Made by a program: the position numbers and the translations under genes. From Linnemannia hyalina (taxonomy: Eukaryota > Mortierellomycota > Mortierellomycetes > Mortierellales > Mortierellaceae), in the NCBI GenBank assembly GCA_019671135.1, contig JAHRHY010000009.1, forward strand, positions 2,232,001-2,296,000: a DNA stretch of 64,000 bases, given 5' to 3'. Positions 50,680 to 61,476 of the stretch are shown one piece after another. Numbering within the stretch: the stretch's first letter is position 1; each line of letters begins with the position of its first letter. A model generated the notes under the pieces. The model saw nothing but the letters and a program-made list of their open reading frames with translations, was not told the origin of the DNA and made no database searches.

Positions 50680-51693
50680 CTACAGATTACCATTAACATC
50701 CATTTGTCGCTTCGTACCTCTAAGCTCAATGGAAAGACCGGGTTGCATTATTACTGCTTGATCCATTGGTGTGTCCTCATCAACATTAACATCAACATCA
50801 CCATGAAGATTAATACCAAGAAATTTGTTCTGGAGTTGTGCCATTGTATTTCCATCCTCCACTAGCGCACCAACATCAACATATCCCATTGGTTGCTCAA
50901 CGTCGTTCTCTGTCGTCGGATACTCGAATCCTTCGCGAAGCCAAGCTGTATGAATTGGTTCTGCAGAAATCTTCAACAAAGCAACCATCTTTTTCATGTT
51001 TAAGAGTAACAAAGATAACTTCAACTGCAAATTATATGTTTATTTCTTATCCACCAAGACAGGAGTACGGTTGTTGTGTTTTTCAAATGTGGAACCAAGG
51101 TCTGCAAACAGAGATTCCATCTGCGAGCGGAAACTACCAAAGGTGGTATTGTATAACCCTTCTTCCTGTGTAAGTTCCTTGTTCTTCTGTTTACGGTATG
51201 GATGAGCGAAATTTTGGACTTTAAGAGTATCAGACTCATCTATAAGCCTCCTTAAGAACTGTGGATACCCTCCATCGAGAGCAATGCAATCCATCTCATG
51301 CACTCTCTTGTCCAACTTCATCGTTAGCAGCATTGTTCCATCAGCATTGTTCTTGCAAGATGCAGATTTGGAGACAAATAAAGCCATGCCATTACAATCC
51401 ATTGCTACCTGTGTGCGTAATCCTGACTTTTTCAGCTTATAAGAGTACATATCAGCACTACTCTCACCTTTGTATGTTGCTCTTGTATCATGACCATCAA
51501 GATGCAATGTAACATGCTTAAATAATGGAGGATTCTTTTCCTTTGCAGACAAAAGGCGTATTTTAATTGTGGAGAACATTGTTGCAATACAGTTGGTGAT
51601 GTACTTGTTGTGCAAAGTATATTCTTTCTTATAAAACACAGAGTGCATTGCATGAAAACTACTTTTTGGCATGTGTGGTTCCATTGCTTCCAT
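50680..51693 (-). pseudogene. Transposase gene of E2, truncated and with a stop
   Basis: It starts within LSMEAMEPHMP (residue ~92 of the E1 protein) because E3 replaces the first part. A single-base change turns the Gln codon of DKKQTYNLQLK into TAA near 51033. The catalytic Asp/Asp/Glu segments lie before that stop. The C-terminus reads DVNVDEDTPMDQAVIMQPGLSIELRGTKRQ as in E3. Confidence 0.85.
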
Positions 51694-51694
51694 A

Positions 51695-52189
51695 GGAGGC
51701 CTTTCAAGTCCAAATTATCATATGGTGTTTGTTACATCTCTGCAGATCTTGACGATATCCACCGCGTCCATTAGAGGAGAGTGTATGTATGATACCAAGC
51801 ATATAAGACAACCATTGTAACATTTTTTGTTTAACTATCCTTCTAAACACCAACCTATTCTCCAAACAACAAAGTCTTCTTATTTTTCGCACACCAAACT
51901 CTTGAATATGTCCATCTACTATTAACCTGTAACCCTCACTGCAAGATTCGACAGAGTAGTTCTTGTATGTGATCATCTAAAGCACTTGTATTCTCAACTG
52001 TATCTTTGTCGTGAAATACAGGGGAGAGATTACATTTTAAAAATTCTTGTGCTGTCTATTGCTATTTTATTCTGTGTTCTGTTGCCCACTATGAAGAGAT
52101 ATGCCAGTTATGGAAGTCAACACTCCGTTCCTTGGACTTTGGATATTTTTTATATGCCTTTTTATATCCTCTGCACATGAAGGGGCCGC
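51695..52189 (+). repeat. Left terminal repeat of E3 (495 bp)
   Basis: Same family as the E1 repeats; it is closer to the E2 repeat than to E1 (shared CACACCAAACTCTTGAATATG and ACCTGTAACCCTCACTG). Confidence 0.88.
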
Positions 52190-52350
52190 TACCGAATAAA
52201 ATATAAAAATATATTTGTATTCTCAACTATGTGCTTGCTGTATGATAGATACCATCCTACATGCTGTTGTGTATGCAGTTAAGTATAAGCCTTTTTAAAA
52301 AATTGTTATTGTTGGTTAACGTCATGACAATCCAATACATAAATATTATT

Positions 52351-53640
52351 ATGGATCTAACAAAACACTTCCAACAACTGCTTGATGACCATTGGACTTT
52401 CCTCAACGCTGGATGGCCAACAATTACACCACGTAATAATCATCGTACTGTAAGCAAGGAAATTGGGTATATGCCAGAAATAAAAGAAACCCTAAATCGA
52501 CGCCTTGGTCCTATTCCAGTGTACTTCTTTCTTGTTGACATCTGGCCAAAGGTTAAGTATCCTGGTCCATACAAAGAAGTGGAGAAAGGTCTTTTAATGC
52601 TCTACCATCTTGTCAAAGGACTGTCTATGGAAGCAATGGAACCACACATGCCAAAAAGTAGCTTTCATGCAATGCACTCTGTGTTTTATAAGAAAGAATA
52701 TACTTTGCACAACAAGTACATCACCAACTGCATTGCAACAATGTTCTCCACAATTAAAATACGCCTTTTGTCTGCAAAGGAAAAGAATCCTCCATTATTT
52801 AAGCATGTTACATTGCATCTTGATGGTCATGATACAAGAGCAACATACAAAGGTGAGAGCAGTGCTGATATGTACTCTTACAAGCTGAAAAAGTCAGGAT
52901 TACGCACACAGGTAGCAATGGATTGTAATGGCATGGCTTTATTTGTCTCCAAATCTGCATCTTGCAAGAACAATGCTGATGGAACAATGCTGCTAACGAT
53001 GAAGTTGGACAAGAGAGTGCATGAGATGGATTGCATTGCTCTCGATGGAGGGTATCCACAGTTCTTAAGGAGGCTTATAGATGAGTCTGATACTCTTAAA
53101 GTCCAAAATTTCGCTCATCCATACCGTAAACAGAAGAACAAGGAACTTACACAGGAAGAAGCGTTATACAATACCACCTTTGGTAGTTTCCGCTCGCAGA
53201 TGGAATCTCTGTTTGCAGACCTTGGTTCCACATTTGAGAAACACAACAACCGTACTCCTGTGTTGGTGGATAAGAAACAAACATATAATTTGCAGTTGAA
53301 GTTATCTTTGTTACTCTTAAACATGAAAAAGATGGTTGCTTTGTTGAAGATTTCTGCAGAACCAATTCATACAGCTTGGCTTCGCGAAGGATTCGAGTAT
53401 CCGACAACAGAGAACGACGTTGAGCAACCAATGGGATATGTTGATGTTGGTGCGCTAGTGGAGGATGGAAATACAATGGCACAACTCCAGAACAAATTTC
53501 TTGGTATTAATCTTCATGGTGATGTTGATGTTAATGTTGATGAGGACACACCAATGGATCAAGCAGTAATAATGCAACCCGGTCTTTCCATTGAGCTTAG
53601 AGGTACGAAGCGACAAATGGATGTTAATGGTAATCTGTAG
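52351..53640 (+). CDS. DDE_Tnp_4-like transposase of E3
   Basis: 429 aa from the ATG at 52351 (frame open from 52261). It is nearly identical to the E1 enzyme, with TLHLDGHDTRATY, IALDGGYPQF and FGSFRSQMESLFADLG all intact. The C-terminus differs: DVNVDEDTPMDQAVIMQPGLSIELRGTKRQMDVNGNL, where E1 stops after LSIAL. The longer tail is also present in E2, so it is probably ancestral. With all three acidic residues it is a candidate active transposase for the family. Confidence 0.82.
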   Translation: MDLTKHFQQLLDDHWTFLNAGWPTITPRNNHRTVSKEIGYMPEIKETLNRRLGPIPVYFFLVDIWPKVKYPGPYKEVEKGLLMLYHLVKGLSMEAMEPHMPKSSFHAMHSVFYKKEYTLHNKYITNCIATMFSTIKIRLLSAKEKNPPLFKHVTLHLDGHDTRATYKGESSADMYSYKLKKSGLRTQVAMDCNGMALFVSKSASCKNNADGTMLLTMKLDKRVHEMDCIALDGGYPQFLRRLIDESDTLKVQNFAHPYRKQKNKELTQEEALYNTTFGSFRSQMESLFADLGSTFEKHNNRTPVLVDKKQTYNLQLKLSLLLLNMKKMVALLKISAEPIHTAWLREGFEYPTTENDVEQPMGYVDVGALVEDGNTMAQLQNKFLGINLHGDVDVNVDEDTPMDQAVIMQPGLSIELRGTKRQMDVNGNL

Positions 53641-54314
53641 ACTTATTGCAGGTTTTTAAAAGAATAGTCATACATAGCCTATTTAGTCAGCGTTGAGATA
53701 CGGTATTAACTGCCTAGACGCTAATATGCACCGGTATCTATTATTAAAAGTCATGGTATTATTGTAGTAGATCGGATGCTATTCTATGCTACTCTACAAC
53801 ATTCCTTTTTATTTAACAAAGAGGATAAACACATGTACAAACCTACGTCATAAAAGAATACATAAACACATGTACAAACCTACGTCATAAAAGAATACTA
53901 CATTCTTAACCATTTTTAAACCCCGTCTTTAACGCCAAGCAGTCTTAATAAGCAAGATCTACGTCATACGAGGAACACTACGTTATTAACCACTTAGATG
54001 CCTTTTTAAAACTCTTTTGTTACTAAGCGCCAAGCAGTGTTAATAAGCAAGCGCTATTAATATCCAATGTGGCAGTGTCCCATGAATTAGTATAAATAAA
54101 GGACTCCACTTCCCTCTTGCTTAATCTTTATCTTATCTAGTAACCAACCAACCATTATCCATATCTATACAACCATCCATACCTATACAACCATCTTTTA
54201 TTGCAATTCTTTATATCAGTGTACTAAGCAGCTGCAATCTACCACACATAAACTGAAAAGTCATTCACACCCACCATACCACAAGTACAATCTATATCGT
54301 TCATATCCAAAAAC

Positions 54315-54974
54315 ATGCAGTACGTTCAGCTTACAATCGAGCTCATCACCAAGGCCTTCGAGACATTTTCTTCTAAGAAGGGAGTGGAGTTTACCAAGAA
54401 AGATGCAAATAAGATCTTTAAGGCGCTTGATGGGGATAAGGAAGTGGAGAGATACTACTTTTGTGGAGCAAAGTGCGTCAAGTCCAAGCGTAAATGCATG
54501 AAGGAAGTTGACGATGAAGGCATGCATTGTTATGTCCACGATCCTGCGCGCAAGTGTCAAGGCACAACCATTAAGGGCGCTAATTGTGGTAGTGTAGCCA
54601 AAATTGGTCAAACATACTGTGGGCGTCATCAAGATCAAGATAGAGGTCATATAAAACGTGGTAACAAGAATGCACCTGTCGTTACGCGTCCCAAGTCTTC
54701 CAAGGCTTTAAAGAAGACACATACTTCTAAGTTTGTATCATCTGATGACGATATGACTTCCGAGGATGAAGAGCCGTCCGACGATGATGATGAAGAAGAT
54801 AAAATTGCCGTCTCCTTTCCGTTGAGTCCAAAGGTAGTTGACATAACGTCCAAGAAAAATGTACCACTCGCTAATACAGGCATATGGATGCGTTATGCAA
54901 CTAATCCAGCTTTTCTGTATGCAAAGAACTTTACTGTAAATGGCAAGTACATTATTACGAAAAAGATATTCTAA
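54315..54974 (+). pseudogene. Four-module repeat protein, E3 copy, truncated
   Basis: Identical in sequence to the start of the E2 protein through both knuckles and the first part of module one (KNFTVNGKYII). It then runs into foreign DNA (TKKIF and stop). Only ~214 of ~735 residues remain. Confidence 0.9.
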
Positions 54975-55439
54975 CACCCCCTGTCAGACACCCCCTGTTA
55001 GTATTGAACTGACAGGGAATTTCCAAAAATAAATTGCCATATGTTTTTGGTCTTTTTTCAATTCTAACAGGGGCCTGTTTGAACTGGAGCATGGATGGAA
55101 ATCAAAATACCCTGTCAGAATAGAAATGCTTTTTGCACTTTCGTTTTGCTGCGCTGATGGCAAAAAGATCATTTGACCAGTGCTACCCGTCGTTCTCAAT
55201 AGACTTCTCCTTTCCTCGCCGTGCATTGAGATTCTCGTCAAAGAGTCAAATTCAGACACCATCGGCTGTTCAGTGATCCCTCTTGACCATTTCAGGCACC
55301 CCAAATAATACCAAAAAATGTTCATATACATACACTTCACCATTTTTCTCGACTGCGGGTTTTGTTACTTGCACGCCTTGCTTGATACCCCGCTGGAGGA
55401 TGATCACTATAGACTTTGTTCAAGTAGCCCTCATTCCAT

Positions 55440-55838
55440 TTTATCCTCTCACCTTTGTCTCTCTCTATCCTTCACTCCCTGTCCCTCTCTTAGTCTTCAT
55501 CTCTCTTTCTTTGACACTCCTTCTCTCTTTCTTTGACACTCCTTCTCTCATTCTTTGACACTCCTTCTCTTATTCTTTGACACTCCTTCTCTCTTTCTTT
55601 GTCTCTCCCTCTATCTTTCTTTAACTTCCTCTCTTTCACTCTTTGTCATTCTCTTTCTCCCTTCCTTTAACTTCCTCTCTTTCACTCTTTGTCATTCTCT
55701 TTCTCCCTTCCTTTGTCTCTCTCTGCCTCCTTGTTTTCCTCTCTCTCTTTGTCTATCTCTCTCTCTCTCTGCCTTTGTCTTTCTCTCTTTTCTCTTTGCC
55801 TCCCTTTCTCTCTCTTTATCTTTCTCTCCCTCTAAAAA
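55440..55838 (+). repeat. Pyrimidine tract (CTCTCTTTCTTTGACACTC units)
   Basis: About 400 bp almost free of purines on the plus strand, made of irregular CTTTGACACTCCTTCTCT and TCTCTCTTTG units, ending in an 18 bp A run. The matching tract in copy 2 is at 61965-62228. Long Ser/Leu-rich open frames here are artefacts. Confidence 0.9.
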
Positions 55839-55849
55839 AAAAAAAAAAA

Positions 55850-56790
55850 ACAACAAATGCAAAGGCAATGAAGGCAATGAAGGCAAAGGACACACGGTTG
55901 CTGGCGTATTTTTATTGTTATATTCGCATGCCATGGACTTCACACTGGATGAGACAGATGAGAGACATCCATGCATACATGAATCTTAATGCCAACAGGT
56001 CTTGCCCCTCTAGCTGCCATCTGGATAATTTTCATTCATCTGTACATAGCCAACGTAGGCAATGTAGGCCAAAAATAAAATAAAAAAGGATCCAAAAAAA
56101 AAGACAACACATGCAAAGGTAGTGAATGCAATGAGGGCAAAGGACACATGATTGTTAGCATATTTTTATTGTTATGTTCCTATGCCATGGACTTTACCCC
56201 TGGACGAGACAGACGTGAAACATGCTTGCATGCATGAATCTTGATACCAATAGGTCTTGCCCCTTTAGATTCCATGAGGATATTTTTCTTTTTTTTAATT
56301 CACCTGTACATAGCCAAAATAAACCAAAAAACAAGGCACCACATCCGAAGGCAATGAAGGCAATAAGGGCGCAGGATACATGATTGTTAGCATAATTTTA
56401 TTGTTTTGCTCCTATACCATGGACTTTACCCCTGGACGAGACAGACGTGAAACATGCTTGCATGCATGAATCTTGATACCAATAGGTCTTGACCCTTTAG
56501 ATTCCATGAGGATATTTTTCTTTTTTTTAATTCACCTGTACATAGCCAAAAAAAACAACAAAAAACAAGGCAGCACATCCGAAGGCAATGAAGGCAATGA
56601 GGGCGCAGGATACATGATTGTTAGCATAATTTTATTGTTTTACTCCTATACCATGGACTTTACCCTAGACGAGACGGATATAAAACATAGATGCATACAT
56701 GAATGTTGATGCCAATGGGTCTTACCCCCTTTAGCTGTCACTAGATTTTCTTTTCGTTTTTTTCGCGTTGTGCAAGCATTATCCAAGCAT
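55850..56790 (+). repeat. Four tandem units of ~232-254 bp
   Basis: Anchored on CCATGGACTT, the units recur at 55931, 56185, 56417 and 56651. Each contains GCAATGAAGGCAATGA, GTTAGCATA..TTTTATTGTT, CCATGGACTTTACCC, GAGACAGA and GTACATAGCC. Two further units stand at 62326 and 62581. They look like a satellite forming the tail of the repeat family. Confidence 0.85.
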
Positions 56791-57876
56791 TGTCCATCAT
56801 GCTTTTTTTTAAGTCCATGAGTTGGCCCATCAGTACAACACACTGCTTTGGAAAATGGATTTTATTACTGTTTTGTTTGATGTATATGATTGTATGGTGC
56901 TCAACTAAGGACCTCGCTGTAATAGCAACAGAGGTAAGGCATAGAAAAAAGGAAAGAGCAAGACATGGAGCAAGGGGGAGAATAAGGAAGAGATAAGAGG
57001 ACACAAGAGGATCGAAAGGTCGAGTGCAAAGTTGCAAGAATCGATGACGTTTATTGTGCAGGGGAACCTAGGGTAATTAGACGTGTTAGGGTTACTGAGT
57101 TCTGGATGGTGTGGTGGATAGGTACGTAGTTAGATAGGGGAGCGATTCAGATAGAAGTATCGGTAGATAATGGAATGGATAGAGGTGGTAACCAGGTGAG
57201 ATGTGGTTTAGGTCGTACGTAAGCTTGTTGGTTACTTGGAGGTGCCTCTCTAGCTGTACATGACGATAGGCGCTGTTCGAGTCTATCTATTGATCTTCGC
57301 ACCACTAATGCGCGTTTGCCAGAAAACCCGGTAGGAAAGAGGCGCTTGTCATTTATGGAGAGAATGGGAAGAACTCCCTCCATTCGTATCTAGTTTATTT
57401 TCTACCGCACCGCCCCTGAGAGAGGGATCGATTGTTGTGCAGAGCGGACGAGCCAGGATTAGAGGACTGTGGCTTGTTATATGGTGTCATGGAGCAGACT
57501 TTTAAAAGCCCTTTTTTATTAGATACAATCCGTGAACTGTAGGGTTAAAAAATCAACTCGCGTACGGAAAAAATAAATAACAAGACTGCACCCGGTGTTT
57601 CCCCAGTCGACTGACATCCCTAGCTGCCGTCTTCAAGGCGAGAGCAGAATGAAATAGAGAAAAGATACCATTCTTATCCTTTCCATAAAAGACAATCCAG
57701 AGGGCTGCAATGATTAGACAGAACTCGAATGAATGTGTATTGTATTTGTTATGTTTATTCTGAAGGAAAAGGATGGAATAAAAAGAAGAGTGTGCAGAAG
57801 AAAGGCAGGGGACAGATGGAAGCGAGTTATTGCAGACTGGGGAATAAGATAAGGGAATAAGGGGTATGTTCATGCT
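56791..57876. other. Intergenic, no confident gene
   Basis: It contains short open frames only, the longest 78 codons on the minus strand (57147-57383, MEGVLPILSINDKRLFPTG..). None has a recognisable family, and I see no repeat or RNA gene. Confidence 0.4.
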
Positions 57877-57979
57877 TAGTGTTTCTCAAATGCGAATGCA
57901 AATAAAGGGGTTTCCATTGATTTTACATGATGCGAATGCGAATGCAAATGCGAATGCACTATGTTCTTAAGAAACACTA
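57877..57979 (+). mobile_element. hAT-like MITE, 103 bp, 8 bp target duplication
   Basis: It starts TAGTGTTTCTCAAATGCG and ends TTAAGAAACACTA, with ATGCGAATGC repeats inside. The 8 bp duplication TTCATGCT lies at 57869-57876 and 57980-57987. Same family as the copies near 36.1-36.4 kb. Confidence 0.88.
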
Positions 57980-59242
57980 TTCATGCTAAGGGCCAGATGA
58001 ACTGAAGAAACCAAGGCAGTGCTTGGACATTGGATGGGCTTGGATGTTGGACGGGGCTTGGGATGTTAGACGGGGCTTGGGATGTTAGACGGGGCTTGGA
58101 ACATGGGTGGGCTTGGATCTTGGGTGGTGGCTCAGTTGGTGGCGTAAGTCACGTGATGTGACATCTGAAATCACATTACGCGTTCAATGGAAGTAGGACA
58201 AAACCTATTCCTGCGTAACCGGGGCAACCTGGGGCCTGGCGGTCTTGGGGGAAAACGTGGCAAGGGCTTTCTAAACATAGGTATCATTTACGTAAGGAAA
58301 GATGAAAAACAGGAAGAGGCCGTTTGGGAAAGCAGGATAAATTAGGGGGATTGTTCTCTGCGTTTAATGCGGTGTGCCGAGTCTATTAGGCAGGACTTGA
58401 CTATTCAAAAGACAAGCTCTGGTAGAAGTATTCCGACCTTTGAATAACGAACTTGTGGGCATTTCCTCCAAAAGGCGTTGTATGGTGGATTTGATCGAAG
58501 GGCTCACACAAAGCGAAAAATAAATGCACCAAGCAAGACAGTGAGGGCAAGAGTAAGACAACAACATACAGCACGCGAGACATTCGAGGCGCGGACAAGG
58601 AAAAATAATATGCACCAAGCAACACAGTCAAGGCAAAGAGGAAACGAAGGGATGAATGAACAGACACGGCAATAAAAAATGAAGCCGCTTGTGTATTTTC
58701 TCCTTCGATTAATGGTTATGTTAAAAAACGAGCTACAAAGATGCAGCTGAGATGGCTAGTTGCCATACACACGCAGTAAAAAGGTGACGCATGAGGGTCA
58801 TATAGACATGATGCCATTGCGTTTGAAGGAGCGACAATGGCTCTGATGGCCATTGAATGTCGCACCAATGATAACTGCAGGTAGGTAAGATTGCATTTGC
58901 TGGCGGAAGGAGGGGGATGCTCGTTGCCAAATAATATGTTTGATGGAGTCGTGTGCTGTTTTTGTTCGTATTTGCGTGGGAGGGGGAAGGAAAAGATGAA
59001 CGTGTACTCGTAAAACAATGCAGGAAAACGTGGACATGGGATTTACACGGTTGTAATCAAGGGCTGATCGCAGAGGTTATTTCACAGAAAGACACTGTCA
59101 TTCAAAGATATAGTGAGCTGAGTGTCAGTGAAATTGAGAAAGGGCCAGTGTTAAGTAGCGGTGAAATAGTGGAGCTGGTAGCTGCTACATTCCTTCATTT
59201 CTACTATCGTTAACAAAATGCTTTGGACTGTGTGTCTTCACT
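57980..59242. other. Intergenic with a short 19 bp tandem repeat
   Basis: At 58031-58130 GACGGGGCTTGGGATGTTA recurs about three times cleanly, with degenerate units on both sides. The rest has no supported gene; a frame at 59019-59213 (KTWTWDLHGCNQGLIAEVIS..) has normal composition and might be a fragment. Confidence 0.5.
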
Positions 59243-61125
59243 CTAGCCTTCAAGCCAGGGGTTCGCCCAATTCTTCTTTTTTTTGTTGTAGTAATTCTTT
59301 ACAAATGTAGAGAGTTGCGCCTGGTCCAAATCAGGCTTGTTACAGGCGTCCCTCATAACAAGGGTAATAATCGAATCCTGCGTAAGACAAAGATCCAGGC
59401 CAATCGTAATAGTGCGTTTCACCATCTTAATAAACCAACGGTCTTGTACATCTAGCAAGGACAAGAGAAGAGAAATTAAAACCGAGTTGATTTTTTTGGT
59501 GGTTGCTTCATTCTTCACTAAGCCGTAATAGAGTGACAATATACCTTTAGCGCCATAGTTAAATTCTCCTTCATTCTCACTGTCTTCCTCCCACTCGACT
59601 CTGCCATTTCCATCATCATCAACTAAGTCATTGTCCCCTTCATCATCTACGTTCCGGCCAATGTCCCCACTACCATCATTACTGTCGGCTTGAGATGGGG
59701 AGGTTAACCAAAGGATGAAATCGTCATGCTGCGACATAATAGGAAGATACGGCTCATGTAGCAAATATTCTCGCCAAATGGTGTCCGCCCCGATCTTTTT
59801 AGAAGAACAGACAAAGGGAAATGATGAGATGGGTGTAGGTGTGTATGCTTTTTTGTGCGTAAAAAAAGTAGAGAAAAGAGCAAACACTTACATGGGTGTA
59901 ACAGGTAAATAAACGCAGCAGGCGGAGTCGGTACTCGAAAAGAGAGGTATGTCTGCTCCAGTTGGCATGAGTGTTGCACCGTTGTTCCATCGCCATTGCG
60001 ATCGCGAGGGCTCCGAGGTCCGGAAGTTGAGGCAGAGCAGAGGTGGAAAGAGGTTTGATGTTCTTCATTGCAACTGTCCACTGATCTTTAGCGGCAGACA
60101 ACGGGTTGATATAGGACAAAAGAGGCTTGAGATGCCCCAGAGTGATGGGGTGATTGGATGAAGATCCGAAATAGATAATGTGGCTGTTCAGATCCAAGAT
60201 AATCGCACCCCAGTGCTCATGATCCATTCGGACAAATGTGCAAATCATTATCGCCAGTCTCCTTGTTCTTGTACTCCAAGCAATGGGTCTCTTCCCGGTG
60301 AGATCAATAGGCGCAAACAATATCCGACCATCTAGACCATAGCAACGAGTGAAGAGTGCAAGAACACAATCCATAATGCCCTTGTCCAGGCACGCCCTCT
60401 CACGTAAAGTGAAAATGCTTGTAAAACTTGGTGCGATAGCATTGGTGAATCTAGGCTGGAAGGACCGGATGTATAAACACGCGGACGACTGACCTATAGT
60501 AGCAGGATTGTCGAGGATTGCCCTTTTGAGATATCCGGCAAAGGCAACATCCACACCATCGACTTCAGAGTCCAGCCAATGCAGCATGTCTTGGATTGAG
60601 AGTGCAAAGTCTCTTAGAATGTGAAACTAAGCAAAAGGTGAGCTGGGTAAAAAAAGCCAGATAATAAATCAAAGCCATATTTTCAAACGAGTACACAGTA
60701 CTTACTTGACTAAGGTGCCAGATCTGCCTCTGAGTGAAAGACCACCCCGCTTCTTTATAGTAAAAGTAATACGGCTCCAAATCAGCGAATTCCATCGGTC
60801 GACCCAACTTGTCATCTTCCTCGGCCCTCGTACGTTCATCATCTGCCATAAAATGAATGCAACTCCGGACTGTGTCCTTGCAAGGAACAGTCTCTGTCCA
60901 TTTCTGAACGGCTGGTGGGTGAATAGCAGGACATCCGTAGTTGCGGGCAACAATCTGGGGCTCCTCCATTGACTTCACCGAAGGAATAACTTCAAGAAGC
61001 TGTAACAATAGGCGGCCGCTAGCAGCTTGACCGAGATGCATCATCCACTGGAGACCAAAGGTATTGGTGTTCGATGGCTGGTAGTTGATAGCCTGGGTCA
61101 ATGCCCGAACATCGACTTTGCTCAT
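59243..61125 (-). CDS. Ulp1/C48 peptidase-like protein lacking the catalytic Cys
   Basis: Exons 61125-60706, 60626-59892 and 59794-59243 join at GT-AG sites, all in phase 0, giving 568 aa; the ATG at 61125 is chosen because it opens MSKVDVRAL, though the frame extends upstream to 61179. The middle exon carries the Ulp1-type fold: GYLKRAILDN, FTRCYGLDGRILFAPIDL, then DHEHWGAIILDLNSHIIYFGSS with the catalytic His and Asp positions, then QLPDLGALAIAMAMEQ. In active Ulp1 enzymes the last motif is Q-x(n)-DCGV, so a Leu replaces the nucleophile Cys. C-terminally there is an acidic patch (DSNDGSGDIGRNVDDEGDND) and a helical region. It is probably a non-catalytic relative, perhaps a SUMO/ubiquitin-like binder or a relic from a transposon; both are inference. 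Confidence 0.7.
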
Positions 61126-61476
61126 GATGAATAACGAGAGAACGAGGGTGGAGGGAAGGAGGACAAAGTAAAGATACATTCATTATTCTTGTGGAATATA
61201 AATTACTTTAATAGTTCCAAAAAAAAAAAAAAAAAAAAAGGGGCTAGATCGTCCCAGTCATTGAAACTTGCTGTTGTGATGCCTCGCATACCATTGTTGC
61301 ATCCCGTCGGTTTCTTTTCGTTTGCGCACTTGTGAGACAACTCACGACATTATGCTCTCTATCGTGCCATTGGCGTAAACGACCACTACTCCTCACTGTC
61401 ACTTTCTTTTCAACCAATTGTGGTACATGAAAAAAGATACATGTTGTACGGGATAAACAATAATTCGCGACTCGGT
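61126..61476. other. Upstream region of the Ulp1-like gene
   Basis: Contains an A run (about 61220-61239). No feature beyond the likely promoter of the minus-strand gene. Confidence 0.4.

Larger units (their letters stand above)
47183..51691 (-). mobile_element. Element E2 (reverse orientation), truncated by E3
   Basis: On the minus strand it has, in order, a truncated transposase gene, the intergenic promoter region, the repeat-protein gene and the right terminal repeat (47677-47183). It is inserted in the Rep gene of H2. TAT stands at 47180-47182 and matches the H2 target (CTCCTATGAG in H1). The left terminal repeat and transposase N-terminus are missing because E3 begins at 51695 in opposite orientation, inside the transposase gene. 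Confidence 0.88.
51695..54957 (+). mobile_element. Element E3, 3' part missing
   Basis: It begins GGAGGCCTTTC at 51695 behind ATA (51692-51694), inside the transposase gene of E2 and facing it. The left terminal repeat (51695-52189), complete transposase and promoter region are present. The repeat-protein gene breaks off at about 54957, where the TATTCTAACACCCCC repeat family takes over. The right terminal repeat is lost, so its target duplication cannot be tested. Confidence 0.88.
54958..56790 (+). mobile_element. TATTCTAACACCCCC repeat family, copy 1
   Basis: From about 54967 this region matches 61477-62745 over some 1.3 kb. It has a start rich in CACCCCCTGTCAG and its complement CTGACAGGG, a conserved ~350 bp segment (ATGTTTTTGGTCTTTTTTCA..AGAGTCAAATTCAGACACC), a pyrimidine tract, an A run, and then ~240 bp tandem units. 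It replaces the end of E3. No transposase is seen; class unknown, possibly a non-autonomous element. Confidence 0.6.

Noticed and set aside
55555..55989. Leu/Ser/Phe-rich frames in the pyrimidine tract
   Set aside because: They come from CTCTTT microsatellite sequence and change with every indel between the two copies.
55850..56790. CRISPR-like array
   Set aside because: The ~240 bp units are nearly identical throughout, with no unique spacers, in a eukaryotic genome; it is a satellite.
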